Source of the DNA: a virus
IMG/VR virus record: IMGVR_UViG_3300013108_000408
Coordinates: 1 to 36,015 of that record
Reading direction: 5' to 3' (one strand)
DNA: 36,015 bases
Part shown: positions 7,276-12,707 of the stretch, in pieces
Position numbering within the stretch: the stretch's first letter is position 1
How the letters are laid out: the number at the start of each line of letters is the position of its first letter
Made by a program: the position numbers and the translations under genes
Notes under the pieces: model-generated
What the model was told of the DNA's origin: nothing
Seen by the model: only the letters and a program-made list of their open reading frames with translations
Databases searched by the model: none

Positions 7276-7329
7276 AACATTAAGTAAACATTGAGGATAT
7301 GTTAAGGAAACATTGGTGACATTGAAGAT
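7276..7329 (+). repeat. tandem array of degenerate 11-bp repeats
   Basis: Five adjacent units follow the pattern AACATTRAGGA: AACATTAAGTA, AACATTGAGGA, TATGTTAAGGA, AACATTGGTGA and a last unit, ACATTGAAGAT, that shares one base with the fourth. The period of 11 matches one helical turn, so bound protein would sit on one face of the DNA. The array ends about 33 bases upstream of the -33 box at 7363. It may be an activator/repressor site or a replication iteron cluster. Confidence 0.55.
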
Positions 7330-7362
7330 AATACAATTCAGTTAAAACAATGGCGAATAAAT

Positions 7363-7392
7363 TTGGATACCGTAGTGGAAATTCGTATATTT
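7363..7392 (+). promoter_or_regulatory. host-type (Bacteroidota sigma-A) promoter
   Basis: TTGG at 7363-7366, exactly 19 bases, then TATATTT at 7386-7392. This matches the Bacteroidota -33 TTG / -7 TAnnTTTG pattern and is nearly identical in layout to two promoters at 12269 and 12641. All three share TTGG[CA]TACC at -33 and TTCGTATATTTAC at -7. Transcription would start near 7398 and read rightward into a stretch without a clear protein gene. Confidence 0.7.
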
Positions 7393-7805
7393 ACGTGTAA
7401 GAAAGTTAATGCCACGCAATGGTAGGTAGGAAACTCAGTGGTAACGATGGGGAATGTGGGGCAGACTACAACGGTGGGAACTTATCCCGCGGTAATGACT
7501 TGTTATCTATTCATATCTTATTACATTACTCTTAATACCCGTGACAATAAATATTTGGCACCGGCACCTTTTATACCCCTACTTATGAACATACTGAATT
7601 ATATATTACTATTACCTTATATATCCTCACCGGCGGCATACCGTACGCCATAATACTATTATATCCCATACGCATTGATGTCCATATATACGTGGCTATA
7701 TGAGAAAAGGGTTGGGAGCCATTTATAACTCGCATACGATCTTACACCTCGGGGAGTATATACTTATATTTGTGTATTTTGAAATATGTTTATATATGTA
7801 TTGAT

Positions 7806-8006
7806 ATGGGAGTAAAATTAAAACCAAGCACAAAAGAATACGCCAGAGACGCGAGAGGAAGAATGACCAATAGATGGACATGGAAACATTATACAATCAC
7901 TTCAGCATCTAATGATGAATTATTAAAAGCATATAAAAGTACTCCTCGTAAAAAAAGTGCTATTAAAAAAGAGCTTGTTCGTAGAGGTATATACGAATCT
8001 ATTTAG
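7806..8006 (+). CDS. small basic conserved phage protein, 66 aa
   Basis: The frame opens at 7770, but the ATG at 7806 is the better start. The protein proper (MGVKLKPSTKEYARDARGRM) begins there, and the upstream codons overlap a likely -7 box at 7765-7772. It is basic, with an aromatic core (NRWTWKHYTITS) and a helical Lys-rich C-terminus. I recall similar short proteins in marine T4-like phages, always of unknown function. Its stop (TAG at 8004-8006) abuts the 3' end of the convergent tRNA gene. Basic character suggests nucleic-acid binding; this is inference. Confidence 0.7.
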   Translation: MGVKLKPSTKEYARDARGRMTNRWTWKHYTITSASNDELLKAYKSTPRKKSAIKKELVRRGIYESI

Positions 8007-8092
8007 TACAAGAGGCGGGACTTGAACCCGCACGAACATTACTGTTCATTGGATTTTAAGTCCAACGTGTCTACCAATTCCACCACTCTTGC
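8007..8092 (-). tRNA. tRNA-Leu (anticodon UAA)
   Basis: On the minus strand a complete type II tRNA is visible. The acceptor stem GCAAGAG pairs with CTCTTGT (one G-U), followed by discriminator A. The D-arm contains GGTAGAC, the anticodon stem-loop has TAA in the loop (ACTTAAAAT), and there is a long variable arm (GAAC/GTTC). The T-arm is GCGGG-TTCAAGT-CCCGC. UUA is by far the favoured leucine codon in this AT-rich genome, so the tRNA fits its codon use. CCA is not encoded. The 5' half overlaps the end of the minus-strand reading frame described next. Confidence 0.95.
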
Positions 8093-8686
8093 TTTATCCA
8101 TTCCAACAACATCTAAAGCATAAGATAAAGCTAATCCTTCACCATTACCAATTCCATTATAGGGATGTTTTTCCATTGTTGAGATATATTCAAATATAGG
8201 TTTTATTTCTTCTATTTTATATAGTAATATATCACTTTGCCTATGGTATGGCATATAAAAACAATGTTCTTCTATAGTTTTTAATTGTTTATATTCATAA
8301 CCTTTATTTAACCAGAACCAAACTAATTTTCTCCAATACATTTCCTCTTCCATTTGTTGGAAGTAAATTAATTTAGGCCATTCTCGTAGATATGTAAATT
8401 TGTATTTATCAGTAACTACTAAATTGTCTAGTTCGTGTAATTTATTTATATCACAATATATAGCCCCACGTTTGTGTTTAATTGCCATTCTTGTGGTAAA
8501 TGTTAACTTTGCAAAATATGTAAAAATCTTTTCTTTATAAATTTCTACATCGAAAGCCCCATATATACGAATATTACTATCCGTTAAAATACATAAATCG
8601 TACTTTTTTGAAAGTTTTTCAATCGATGAAAGTATATACTTATTGTATACACTACCAACAGCCACTAAACACAATAACGGTTTCAT
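8039..8686 (-). CDS. glycosyltransferase-like protein running into the tRNA gene
   Basis: This 215-residue frame has the look of a GT-A-type glycosyltransferase. There is an N-terminal beta strand (PLLCLVAVGSVYNKYI), then KKYDLCILTD, and YKEKIFTYFAKLTFTTRMA before RGAIYCDIN, where a DxD-like metal motif would fall. Later segments are aromatic (EWPKLIYFQQMEEEMYWRK). No specific family was recognised. The last 16-18 codons (from about VVELVDTL) are simply the tRNA-Leu sequence read in frame, and the stop lies in the tRNA's variable arm. So either the gene has lost its own stop and ends inside the tRNA, or tRNA processing trims this mRNA. It is the last gene of the minus-strand operon and overlaps the preceding small ORF by 1 base. 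Confidence 0.65.
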   Translation of the reverse strand: MKPLLCLVAVGSVYNKYILSSIEKLSKKYDLCILTDSNIRIYGAFDVEIYKEKIFTYFAKLTFTTRMAIKHKRGAIYCDINKLHELDNLVVTDKYKFTYLREWPKLIYFQQMEEEMYWRKLVWFWLNKGYEYKQLKTIEEHCFYMPYHRQSDILLYKIEEIKPIFEYISTMEKHPYNGIGNGEGLALSYALDVVGMDKARVVELVDTLDLKSNEQ

Positions 8687-8841
8687 TATACTTTTTCTAC
8701 TTTAATAAACTTAATGTATTGTCTATTTCTTCCTATTTGCTCTAACGTCCAATTAATATCATCTGTTTCAACTTCCATTTCCTCATGTATTGGATTACTG
8801 TCTCCCCACGTATACTCAATTATGTATTTAGTTTTTTCCAT
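8686..8841 (-). CDS. small acidic hypothetical protein, 51 aa
   Basis: A 51-residue minus-strand ORF starts at 8841 and ends with TAA overlapping the ATG of the next gene (TAATG). It exactly fills the gap between the coiled-coil gene and the glycosyltransferase-like gene. The peptide starts MEKTKYIIEYTWGDSNPIHE, has an acidic centre, and ends in a basic strand (QYIKFIKVEKV). The pattern suggests a small beta-containing protein. No family recognised. Confidence 0.6.
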   Translation of the reverse strand: MEKTKYIIEYTWGDSNPIHEEMEVETDDINWTLEQIGRNRQYIKFIKVEKV

Positions 8842-9258
8842 TTAATAGTTTTGTTTTAGTTCGTTCCCCACTAGCTTCTCCACCGTCACTATCCTACTCT
8901 GAATATCATTTTCTATCCTATTTATCTCTCCTCTCTGTTCTATGTTCATTTTATTAACATCTTGAATCAATCTATCTAGTTTAGTACTATTTTCAGAAAT
9001 TCTTTGATTCGTTCTTGATATATCTCTATATTGATCTCCTTCCATCCTAGATCTTATATCAACTAATTCTCGCCTTTGTTTATCATACCCAGTTTCAAAA
9101 TCCTCAAACTGTTTCTTTTGCAATTCATTTAACTGTTCTTGAAGAAAAGCTAATTTATCTTGTTTTGTTTTAGTTTGATTGGTGATATAGGTAGTATATG
9201 CGACGGTGAGAATGACTCCGCCAGATATAAATGATAAAATAAATAAAAATATTTCCAT
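8842..9258 (-). CDS. membrane-anchored coiled-coil protein
   Basis: This 138-residue protein has an N-terminal hydrophobic helix (residues 2-24, IFLFILSFISGGVILTVAYT) and then a long charged heptad-like region to the end (for example KTKQDKLAFLQEQLNELQKK). The latter is almost certainly coiled coil. The overall form resembles spanin-like or prophage tail-anchored membrane proteins, but no lysis cassette is nearby. It starts within the stop of the thioredoxin-like gene. It may scaffold an envelope-associated complex. Function unknown. Confidence 0.65.
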   Translation of the reverse strand: MEIFLFILSFISGGVILTVAYTTYITNQTKTKQDKLAFLQEQLNELQKKQFEDFETGYDKQRRELVDIRSRMEGDQYRDISRTNQRISENSTKLDRLIQDVNKMNIEQRGEINRIENDIQSRIVTVEKLVGNELKQNY

Positions 9259-9560
9259 TACTCTATTGTTTTATTATTAATGTCTTCAATACTTAATTCA
9301 CGTATGAAATAACCCCGTTTCCATAATCCAATTGTTGGGTAAAATTGAATACCACCTGGCATAAATGTCGTTGATTTAAAATATCTATCACAATCAACCA
9401 CTATTACTGTATGTTCTTTAGGTAATTCAAATAACGCCGGTCTTAACTTAATACAAGCATTACATGTTTTCTGGGTAAAGACAACAATTAAGCTGTCAAT
9501 ATCCATATAGTCACCCAAATTATCATGGATTAAATCAATTACAACGGTTTCCTCTTTCAT
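9258..9560 (-). CDS. thioredoxin-like protein
   Basis: This 100-residue protein has a thioredoxin-like core: a hydrophobic strand SLIVVFTQ, the redox motif C33-N-A-C36, a helix, the strand HTVIVVDCD, and a region (FYPTIGLWKRG) containing the expected cis-proline. The active-site dipeptide Asn-Ala is unusual. It is the first gene of the minus-strand operon. A host-type promoter lies only 7 bases from the annotated ATG. An internal ATG at residue 19 would give a more normal leader and still keep the whole core, so the start is uncertain. Likely role: disulfide reduction, for example supporting a ribonucleotide reductase encoded elsewhere. Confidence 0.75.
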   Translation of the reverse strand: MKEETVVIDLIHDNLGDYMDIDSLIVVFTQKTCNACIKLRPALFELPKEHTVIVVDCDRYFKSTTFMPGGIQFYPTIGLWKRGYFIRELSIEDINNKTIE

Positions 9561-9566
9561 ATACTA

Positions 9567-9596
9567 CAATATAATAACAATTGTTTGGAGTGCCAA
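9567..9596 (-). promoter_or_regulatory. host-type promoter for the minus-strand operon
   Basis: Read on the minus strand: TTGG (complement of 9593-9596), 19 bases, TATATTG (complement of 9567-9573). The spacing equals that of the three plus-strand promoters found here. It lies immediately upstream of the thioredoxin-like gene, leaving almost no leader before the annotated ATG. Confidence 0.5.
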
Positions 9597-9671
9597 GTAA
9601 TTTTTTATATCTTATCACTGTATGTTGAGCAATATATACGTATCGACATATGCATAATTGTTAAGAAGAAG

Positions 9672-9698
9672 AGGAGTTTTGCTCCTTAAATATATTTA
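9672..9698 (+). promoter_or_regulatory. stem-loop and palindromic -7-like box before 9704
   Basis: AGGAG-TTTTG-CTCCT forms a 5-bp hairpin (9672-9686) directly followed by the palindrome TAAATATATTTA (9687-9698), which contains a TATATTT -7-like box. No TTGG lies 19 bases upstream, so if this is a promoter it is atypical. It sits in the divergent intergenic region, 5 bases before the methyltransferase start. Confidence 0.35.
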
Positions 9699-9703
9699 GA
9701 GAT

Positions 9704-10297
9704 ATGGCAAGATCAAATCATTCACTTAGATTTAGAATACCCGATGATTGGGGTTATGGTGGTTGGGGAAATGACCATTATATAGGATTACATGTTTTAG
9801 GTATTGAAGTATCTAAATACATGCAAGGTATAGAAAAACCCAAAATGCTTGAAATTGGAACTTATAAAGGAGAAGCTGCTTCTATTTTTGCTTCATTTGG
9901 GATGTTTAGTGAAATACATACTATTGATCCTTGGGAAGGAGATGAGCCTGCTTTAAAACTTTTTAATGAGACTTGGGATGATGTTAAAAAAGAATATTGG
10001 ACTAATATTAGACAATTTAGAGACATAATTCATCACCATAAAGACTATAGCAATAATATGATAGACAAATTCAGTGATGGATATTTTGATTTTATCTATA
10101 TTGATGCAAGTCATGAATATGAAGATGTTAGTAATGATATAAAAGTTTGGTTACCTAAAACTAAAAATCTAATTGGAGGACATGATTTTGTTCCTGAAAC
10201 ATGGCCTGGTGTTGTTAAAGCCGTTGAGGAAACGTTTGAGAAGGATGTGATGATTTTTCAAGATACAAGTTGGTTGGCAAGGAAAGAATTGATTTAA
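9704..10297 (+). CDS. class I SAM-dependent methyltransferase
   Basis: This 197-residue protein has a class I Rossmann methyltransferase fold of the Methyltransf_24/CmcI-like type. Motif I is LEIGTYKGEAAS (about 45-56), the acidic ribose-contacting strand is IHTIDPWEGDE, and the post-core strand is FDFIYIDASHEYEDVSNDI. GGHDF and WPGVVKAVEE follow. The SDxHxYE-like segment (DASHEYED) is typical of sugar- or polyketide-modifying O-methyltransferases in this group. It stands at the head of the plus-strand unit containing the sulfotransferase-like and GT25 genes. Its stop overlaps the late-promoter motif. Predicted role: methylation of a sugar or glycan; the target is unknown. Confidence 0.8.
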   Translation: MARSNHSLRFRIPDDWGYGGWGNDHYIGLHVLGIEVSKYMQGIEKPKMLEIGTYKGEAASIFASFGMFSEIHTIDPWEGDEPALKLFNETWDDVKKEYWTNIRQFRDIIHHHKDYSNNMIDKFSDGYFDFIYIDASHEYEDVSNDIKVWLPKTKNLIGGHDFVPETWPGVVKAVEETFEKDVMIFQDTSWLARKELI

Positions 10298-10310
10298 TAT
10301 TTATAATAAA
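10297..10310 (+). promoter_or_regulatory. phage late promoter motif
   Basis: ATATTTATAATAAA ends 8 bases before the ATG at 10319. The same 14-mer occurs upstream of the genes at 11875, 17802 and 21053. It resembles in composition, but is not identical to, the T4 late motif TATAAATA. It is probably read by the gp55-like sigma factor at 17058. Confidence 0.7.
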
Positions 10311-10318
10311 CATTTTTT

Positions 10319-11026
10319 ATGAAATTACTTATTTTATCTCACCCATATTGTGGAGCTACTAATTTTGCTGAAAATTTAGCTAAAGATTTAGATCATAAAT
10401 TTTACCAAAACCCTCTAGATAATGAAGTACCTAAGTATTCTTATAAAAATGGTGAAAAATTTAAGGTACCAAGGGGACATAATAATTTAAACCCATCGTG
10501 GGATGAATATCTTTACCCTAATGATGTTCCTAATAATACTATTATAACTCATTTTGTTAAATGGCACAAATTACCAGGTAATTTATATGAAGAACAATTT
10601 TTAAATACTTTTATCCCCAAATTTGATACAGTTTTAATTATAAGAACTGATAATTGGGAAGATTGTTGGAAGCACCATTGTGCGGCAATGGCACAACCTC
10701 ATGAAAATAATTTTTGGTGGAAGAAACACTTACATGAAAGTGATATTTTTGATTATAATGAAGATATGTTTGATTTAAAGATCTATGATAAGTACCTTAG
10801 AGCTCATAATTGGTTAAAAGAATACTCACAAAACCATTCTCATGCTTCAGTAACAACCGAAGAATTATATGGTAAATATGAACATACTGAACTACATGAA
10901 TTAATAAATAGTTGGAATATAAATGGGATGATGGGGTTTTCACTTGATAGTAATAATGAACCTCTTAAATCACATACATGGGTTAATGTTTTAAATGCCC
11001 ATAACCATCAATTTAAAATGTGGTAA
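10319..11026 (+). CDS. sulfotransferase-like P-loop protein
   Basis: This 235-residue protein begins with a strand and P-loop-like segment LLILSHPYCGATNFAENLAKDL, which recalls the 5'-phosphosulfate-binding loop of sulfotransferases (PRSGTT-type). A later strand, TVLIIRTDNWEDCWKHH, is in the position of their 3'-phosphate-binding Arg region. The rest is rich in aromatic and His residues. Overall similarity is weak, so a sulfotransferase or a related nucleotide-binding enzyme is the most that can be said. A late promoter motif directly precedes it and the GT25 gene follows 14 bases later. This suggests it acts late, when virion proteins are made. Confidence 0.5.
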   Translation: MKLLILSHPYCGATNFAENLAKDLDHKFYQNPLDNEVPKYSYKNGEKFKVPRGHNNLNPSWDEYLYPNDVPNNTIITHFVKWHKLPGNLYEEQFLNTFIPKFDTVLIIRTDNWEDCWKHHCAAMAQPHENNFWWKKHLHESDIFDYNEDMFDLKIYDKYLRAHNWLKEYSQNHSHASVTTEELYGKYEHTELHELINSWNINGMMGFSLDSNNEPLKSHTWVNVLNAHNHQFKMW

Positions 11027-11040
11027 AATAAAAAATAGTT

Positions 11041-11853
11041 ATGAAATTAGGAGTTGATAAAGTTTATGTCATTAATTTAAAAAGACATAAGAAAAGAAAA
11101 CAATCCATTTTAGATATAAGTAAGGATAAAGGTTTTGAATTTGAATTTGTTGAAGGTTATGACAATCAAGACTATCGTGATAATCCCGAGTTTTTTAAAA
11201 ACATAAATAATAAATTTTGGGATCCTGCTGGTAGATGTACTTTAGCTATTTTATGTTGTGCTATGTCACATCGAAAAGCATATAAAGCATTTTTAGACTC
11301 AGGTGCTGAAACCGCACTATTTTTAGAAGATGATGTTGAAACTACTAAAAGTTTTGATGGATTTGATTTTAAAGATATGGAAGTTGATCTAGCCAGTTTA
11401 GATTGGGGTGTTTGTTGGTATGGAAAGTATACTGAGAAAATGGTAGTTAGAAATAAAATAACAAAACAATTACATGACTATGAATATCACCATGGTGGGC
11501 AATATGCTGGTCATGCTTATGCTTTAAATAGAAAAAGTGCCCAATGGTTTTATGATAATACTGAAAAAATTAAATATGCGGCTGATGTTAGATTAGAATT
11601 TTCTCCATTTAAACAAATAACTGTAGGTAAATCCCTTTTTATTCAAAAACACATCCATCAGTATATAAGTGGAGAGGATGTTGATAAGGAATTTATGCAT
11701 TTTACTTTAGAAGATACGAGTTGGTGGAGGGATTTAAAATGGGATGAAAATAACCCTGTTCATATTTCAGAATATATGATACCAAAAGATTATTATCGAT
11801 CTAAAAAGGGTTTTAAAGTTAAGAGATTAGATGGATGGGAATTTCTCTTTTAA
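11041..11853 (+). CDS. GT25-family glycosyltransferase
   Basis: This 270-residue single-domain GT25 enzyme has KVYVINLKRHKKRKQ at 7-21 (the family's N-terminal nucleotide-binding strand with a basic turn). CCAMSHRKAYKAFLDSG follows at about 72-88 (the GCxxSH-like helix), then L95-E96-D97-D98 as the metal-binding acidic motif, and GHAYALNRKSAQW as the acceptor-side helix. Unlike the protein at 3807 it retains the canonical LEDD and has no hydroxylase domain. It lies behind the late-promoter-driven sulfotransferase-like gene. Its 3' end meets the next late promoter, so it is probably expressed with the virion genes. The acceptor may be a virion protein or glycan. Confidence 0.85.
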   Translation: MKLGVDKVYVINLKRHKKRKQSILDISKDKGFEFEFVEGYDNQDYRDNPEFFKNINNKFWDPAGRCTLAILCCAMSHRKAYKAFLDSGAETALFLEDDVETTKSFDGFDFKDMEVDLASLDWGVCWYGKYTEKMVVRNKITKQLHDYEYHHGGQYAGHAYALNRKSAQWFYDNTEKIKYAADVRLEFSPFKQITVGKSLFIQKHIHQYISGEDVDKEFMHFTLEDTSWWRDLKWDENNPVHISEYMIPKDYYRSKKGFKVKRLDGWEFLF

Positions 11854-11866
11854 TATTTATAATAAA
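11853..11866 (+). promoter_or_regulatory. phage late promoter motif
   Basis: A copy of ATATTTATAATAAA ending 8 bases before the ATG at 11875. Spacing to the start is identical to that at 10297, and the following bases (cattt) also match, which strengthens the case for a functional element. Confidence 0.7.
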
Positions 11867-11874
11867 CATTTAAC

Positions 11875-12246
11875 ATGGCAACTTACACAGGAGAACAATT
11901 ATCAGGCGAAGGGATAGACAATCCTACACTTACAGCTGGCACACAGTATACTTTTGTTATGTCAATTCCCACAGATTTAAGTGGATCAGGTTATTTTACT
12001 ATGGAAACTATTACTGATAGTGTAAATGAATACGATGGAAAACCTAAAAATGCAATAGGTACATATTCTGATTTAGTAAATATACCTGCTGGCGCATTAA
12101 TTACTTCATCTTACGTTTCTTCTGTTTCATGTTATAGAAAACCACCAACTGCTGTTTCTTATAAATTTACCCCTACAGTTACTGTAGCTGCCGGTACATC
12201 TAAAATGAGAAGTACGGGTGGTATTGGGCTAGAGCTTACACCTTAA
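11875..12246 (+). CDS. small beta-rich, probably virion protein
   Basis: This 123-residue protein is rich in Thr, Ser, Gly and Ala, with alternating hydrophobic strands (QYTFVMSIPT, ALITSSYVSSVSCY, YKFTPTVTVAAG). It lacks any signal peptide or membrane segment. It is driven on its own by a late promoter, and the next gene has a separate host-type promoter. High expression late in infection, small size and beta composition fit a head-decoration or neck/tail accessory protein, but no family was recognised. It immediately follows the late GT25/sulfotransferase-like genes, which makes it one candidate substrate. Confidence 0.6.
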   Translation: MATYTGEQLSGEGIDNPTLTAGTQYTFVMSIPTDLSGSGYFTMETITDSVNEYDGKPKNAIGTYSDLVNIPAGALITSSYVSSVSCYRKPPTAVSYKFTPTVTVAAGTSKMRSTGGIGLELTP

Positions 12247-12268
12247 TTAAAGACTCCCACAGAAAAAT

Positions 12269-12298
12269 TTGGCTACCCAGGAAGCCCTTCGTATATTT
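12269..12298 (+). promoter_or_regulatory. host-type promoter
   Basis: TTGG at 12269-12272, 19 bases, TATATTT at 12292-12298, followed by ACAGGGTAAATAA. It is nearly identical to the promoter at 12641. The spacer can form a small GGCT/AGCC stem. It drives the gene at 12329. Confidence 0.75.
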
Positions 12299-12328
12299 AC
12301 AGGGTAAATAAGATAAATAATTAAGGTT

Positions 12329-12622
12329 ATGACAAATTTAAAAGAAGTGTTAGCATTCATTAAAAATGCAGAAAAATCAGAATTAAAAGAAATCTATAAT
12401 GCTTATTCAATTGGAATGTCAGTTGTAAGACATGAGCAAAAAGAATCATTTAAAATTGGTGATGTTGTTAAAATTAATCATAAATCGGTTAATCCAAATG
12501 ATAGATTTAAAGTAATTAAAATTATGTCTAAAAATATCAAAGTTAAACAATTTAACCTTCCTGATCATCGTGTTGCAGGAGAAATTAGAGTTTCACCAGG
12601 TTTATTAGAAGCAATTAGATAA
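12329..12622 (+). CDS. hypothetical protein, 97 aa, possible KOW/SH3-like barrel
   Basis: Residues 1-35 are helical (TNLKEVLAFIKNAEKSELKEI and on). Residues 43-97 look like a small beta barrel: FKIGDVVKINHKS, DRFKVIKIMSKNIKVKQF and EIRVSPGLLEAI. The pattern FKIGDVV followed by a strand-turn-strand and basic residues is common in KOW/SH3-like or SPT-like RNA-binding barrels, but it is too general for a firm call. It has its own promoter upstream, and the stem-loop terminator/promoter at 12635 follows. This suggests early, independent expression, possibly of a nucleic-acid-binding regulator. Confidence 0.6.
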   Translation: MTNLKEVLAFIKNAEKSELKEIYNAYSIGMSVVRHEQKESFKIGDVVKINHKSVNPNDRFKVIKIMSKNIKVKQFNLPDHRVAGEIRVSPGLLEAIR

Positions 12623-12634
12623 AAGTAATGCGCA

Positions 12635-12658
12635 GGGAGCTTGGCTACCCAGGCTCCC
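12635..12658 (+). terminator. stem-loop terminator with an embedded -33 box
   Basis: GGGAGC at 12635-12640 pairs perfectly with GCTCCC at 12653-12658 around a 12-base loop, followed by TTTCG. It closes the gene ending at 12622. The loop starts with the TTGG of the next promoter, so terminator and promoter are interlocked. The U-run is short, so termination may be partial. Confidence 0.5.
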
Positions 12659-12670
12659 TTTCGTATATTT
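12641..12670 (+). promoter_or_regulatory. host-type promoter
   Basis: TTGG at 12641-12644, 19 bases, TATATTT at 12664-12670, followed by ACAGGGTAAATAA. It shares TTGGCTACCCAGG and TTCGTATATTTACAGGG with the promoter 372 bases upstream, pointing to a recent duplication or strong constraint. It drives the DUF932 gene at 12708. Confidence 0.75.
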
Positions 12671-12707
12671 ACAGGGTAAATAATTAATAATTAATAAAAT
12701 AAAAGTT

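Larger units (their letters stand above)
6956..7805 (+). other. 850-bp intergenic region of unusual composition
   Basis: No convincing protein gene lies here. The stretch is richer in G, C and CG dinucleotides than its surroundings and contains several stem-loop candidates. These include GGGGT/ACCCC with a 4-base loop at 7183-7196, CATATA/TATATG at about 7683-7702, and GGCG/CGCC with a 10-base loop at about 7632-7649. It also holds a tandem 11-bp array (7276-7329), a strong host-type promoter (7363-7392) and two more TATATTTG boxes (7235-7242 and 7765-7772). It separates the modification cassette from the tRNA/minus-strand block. It could encode a structured RNA or hold a replication or regulatory locus. 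I could not build a known RNA family from it. Confidence 0.6.

Noticed and set aside
7421-7490. tRNA-like or group I intron-like segment (CTCAGTGGTAAC; AGACTACAACGG; GGGAACTTATCCC)
   Set aside because: The D-arm-like part does not pair, the T-loop lacks TTC, and no partner TAGTC segment for an intron P7 helix was found downstream.
7438-7653. 71-codon plus-strand ORF in the intergenic region
   Set aside because: Codon use and composition are unlike neighbouring genes, the product shows no domain pattern, and it overlaps a different short frame. It is probably chance reading of non-coding DNA.
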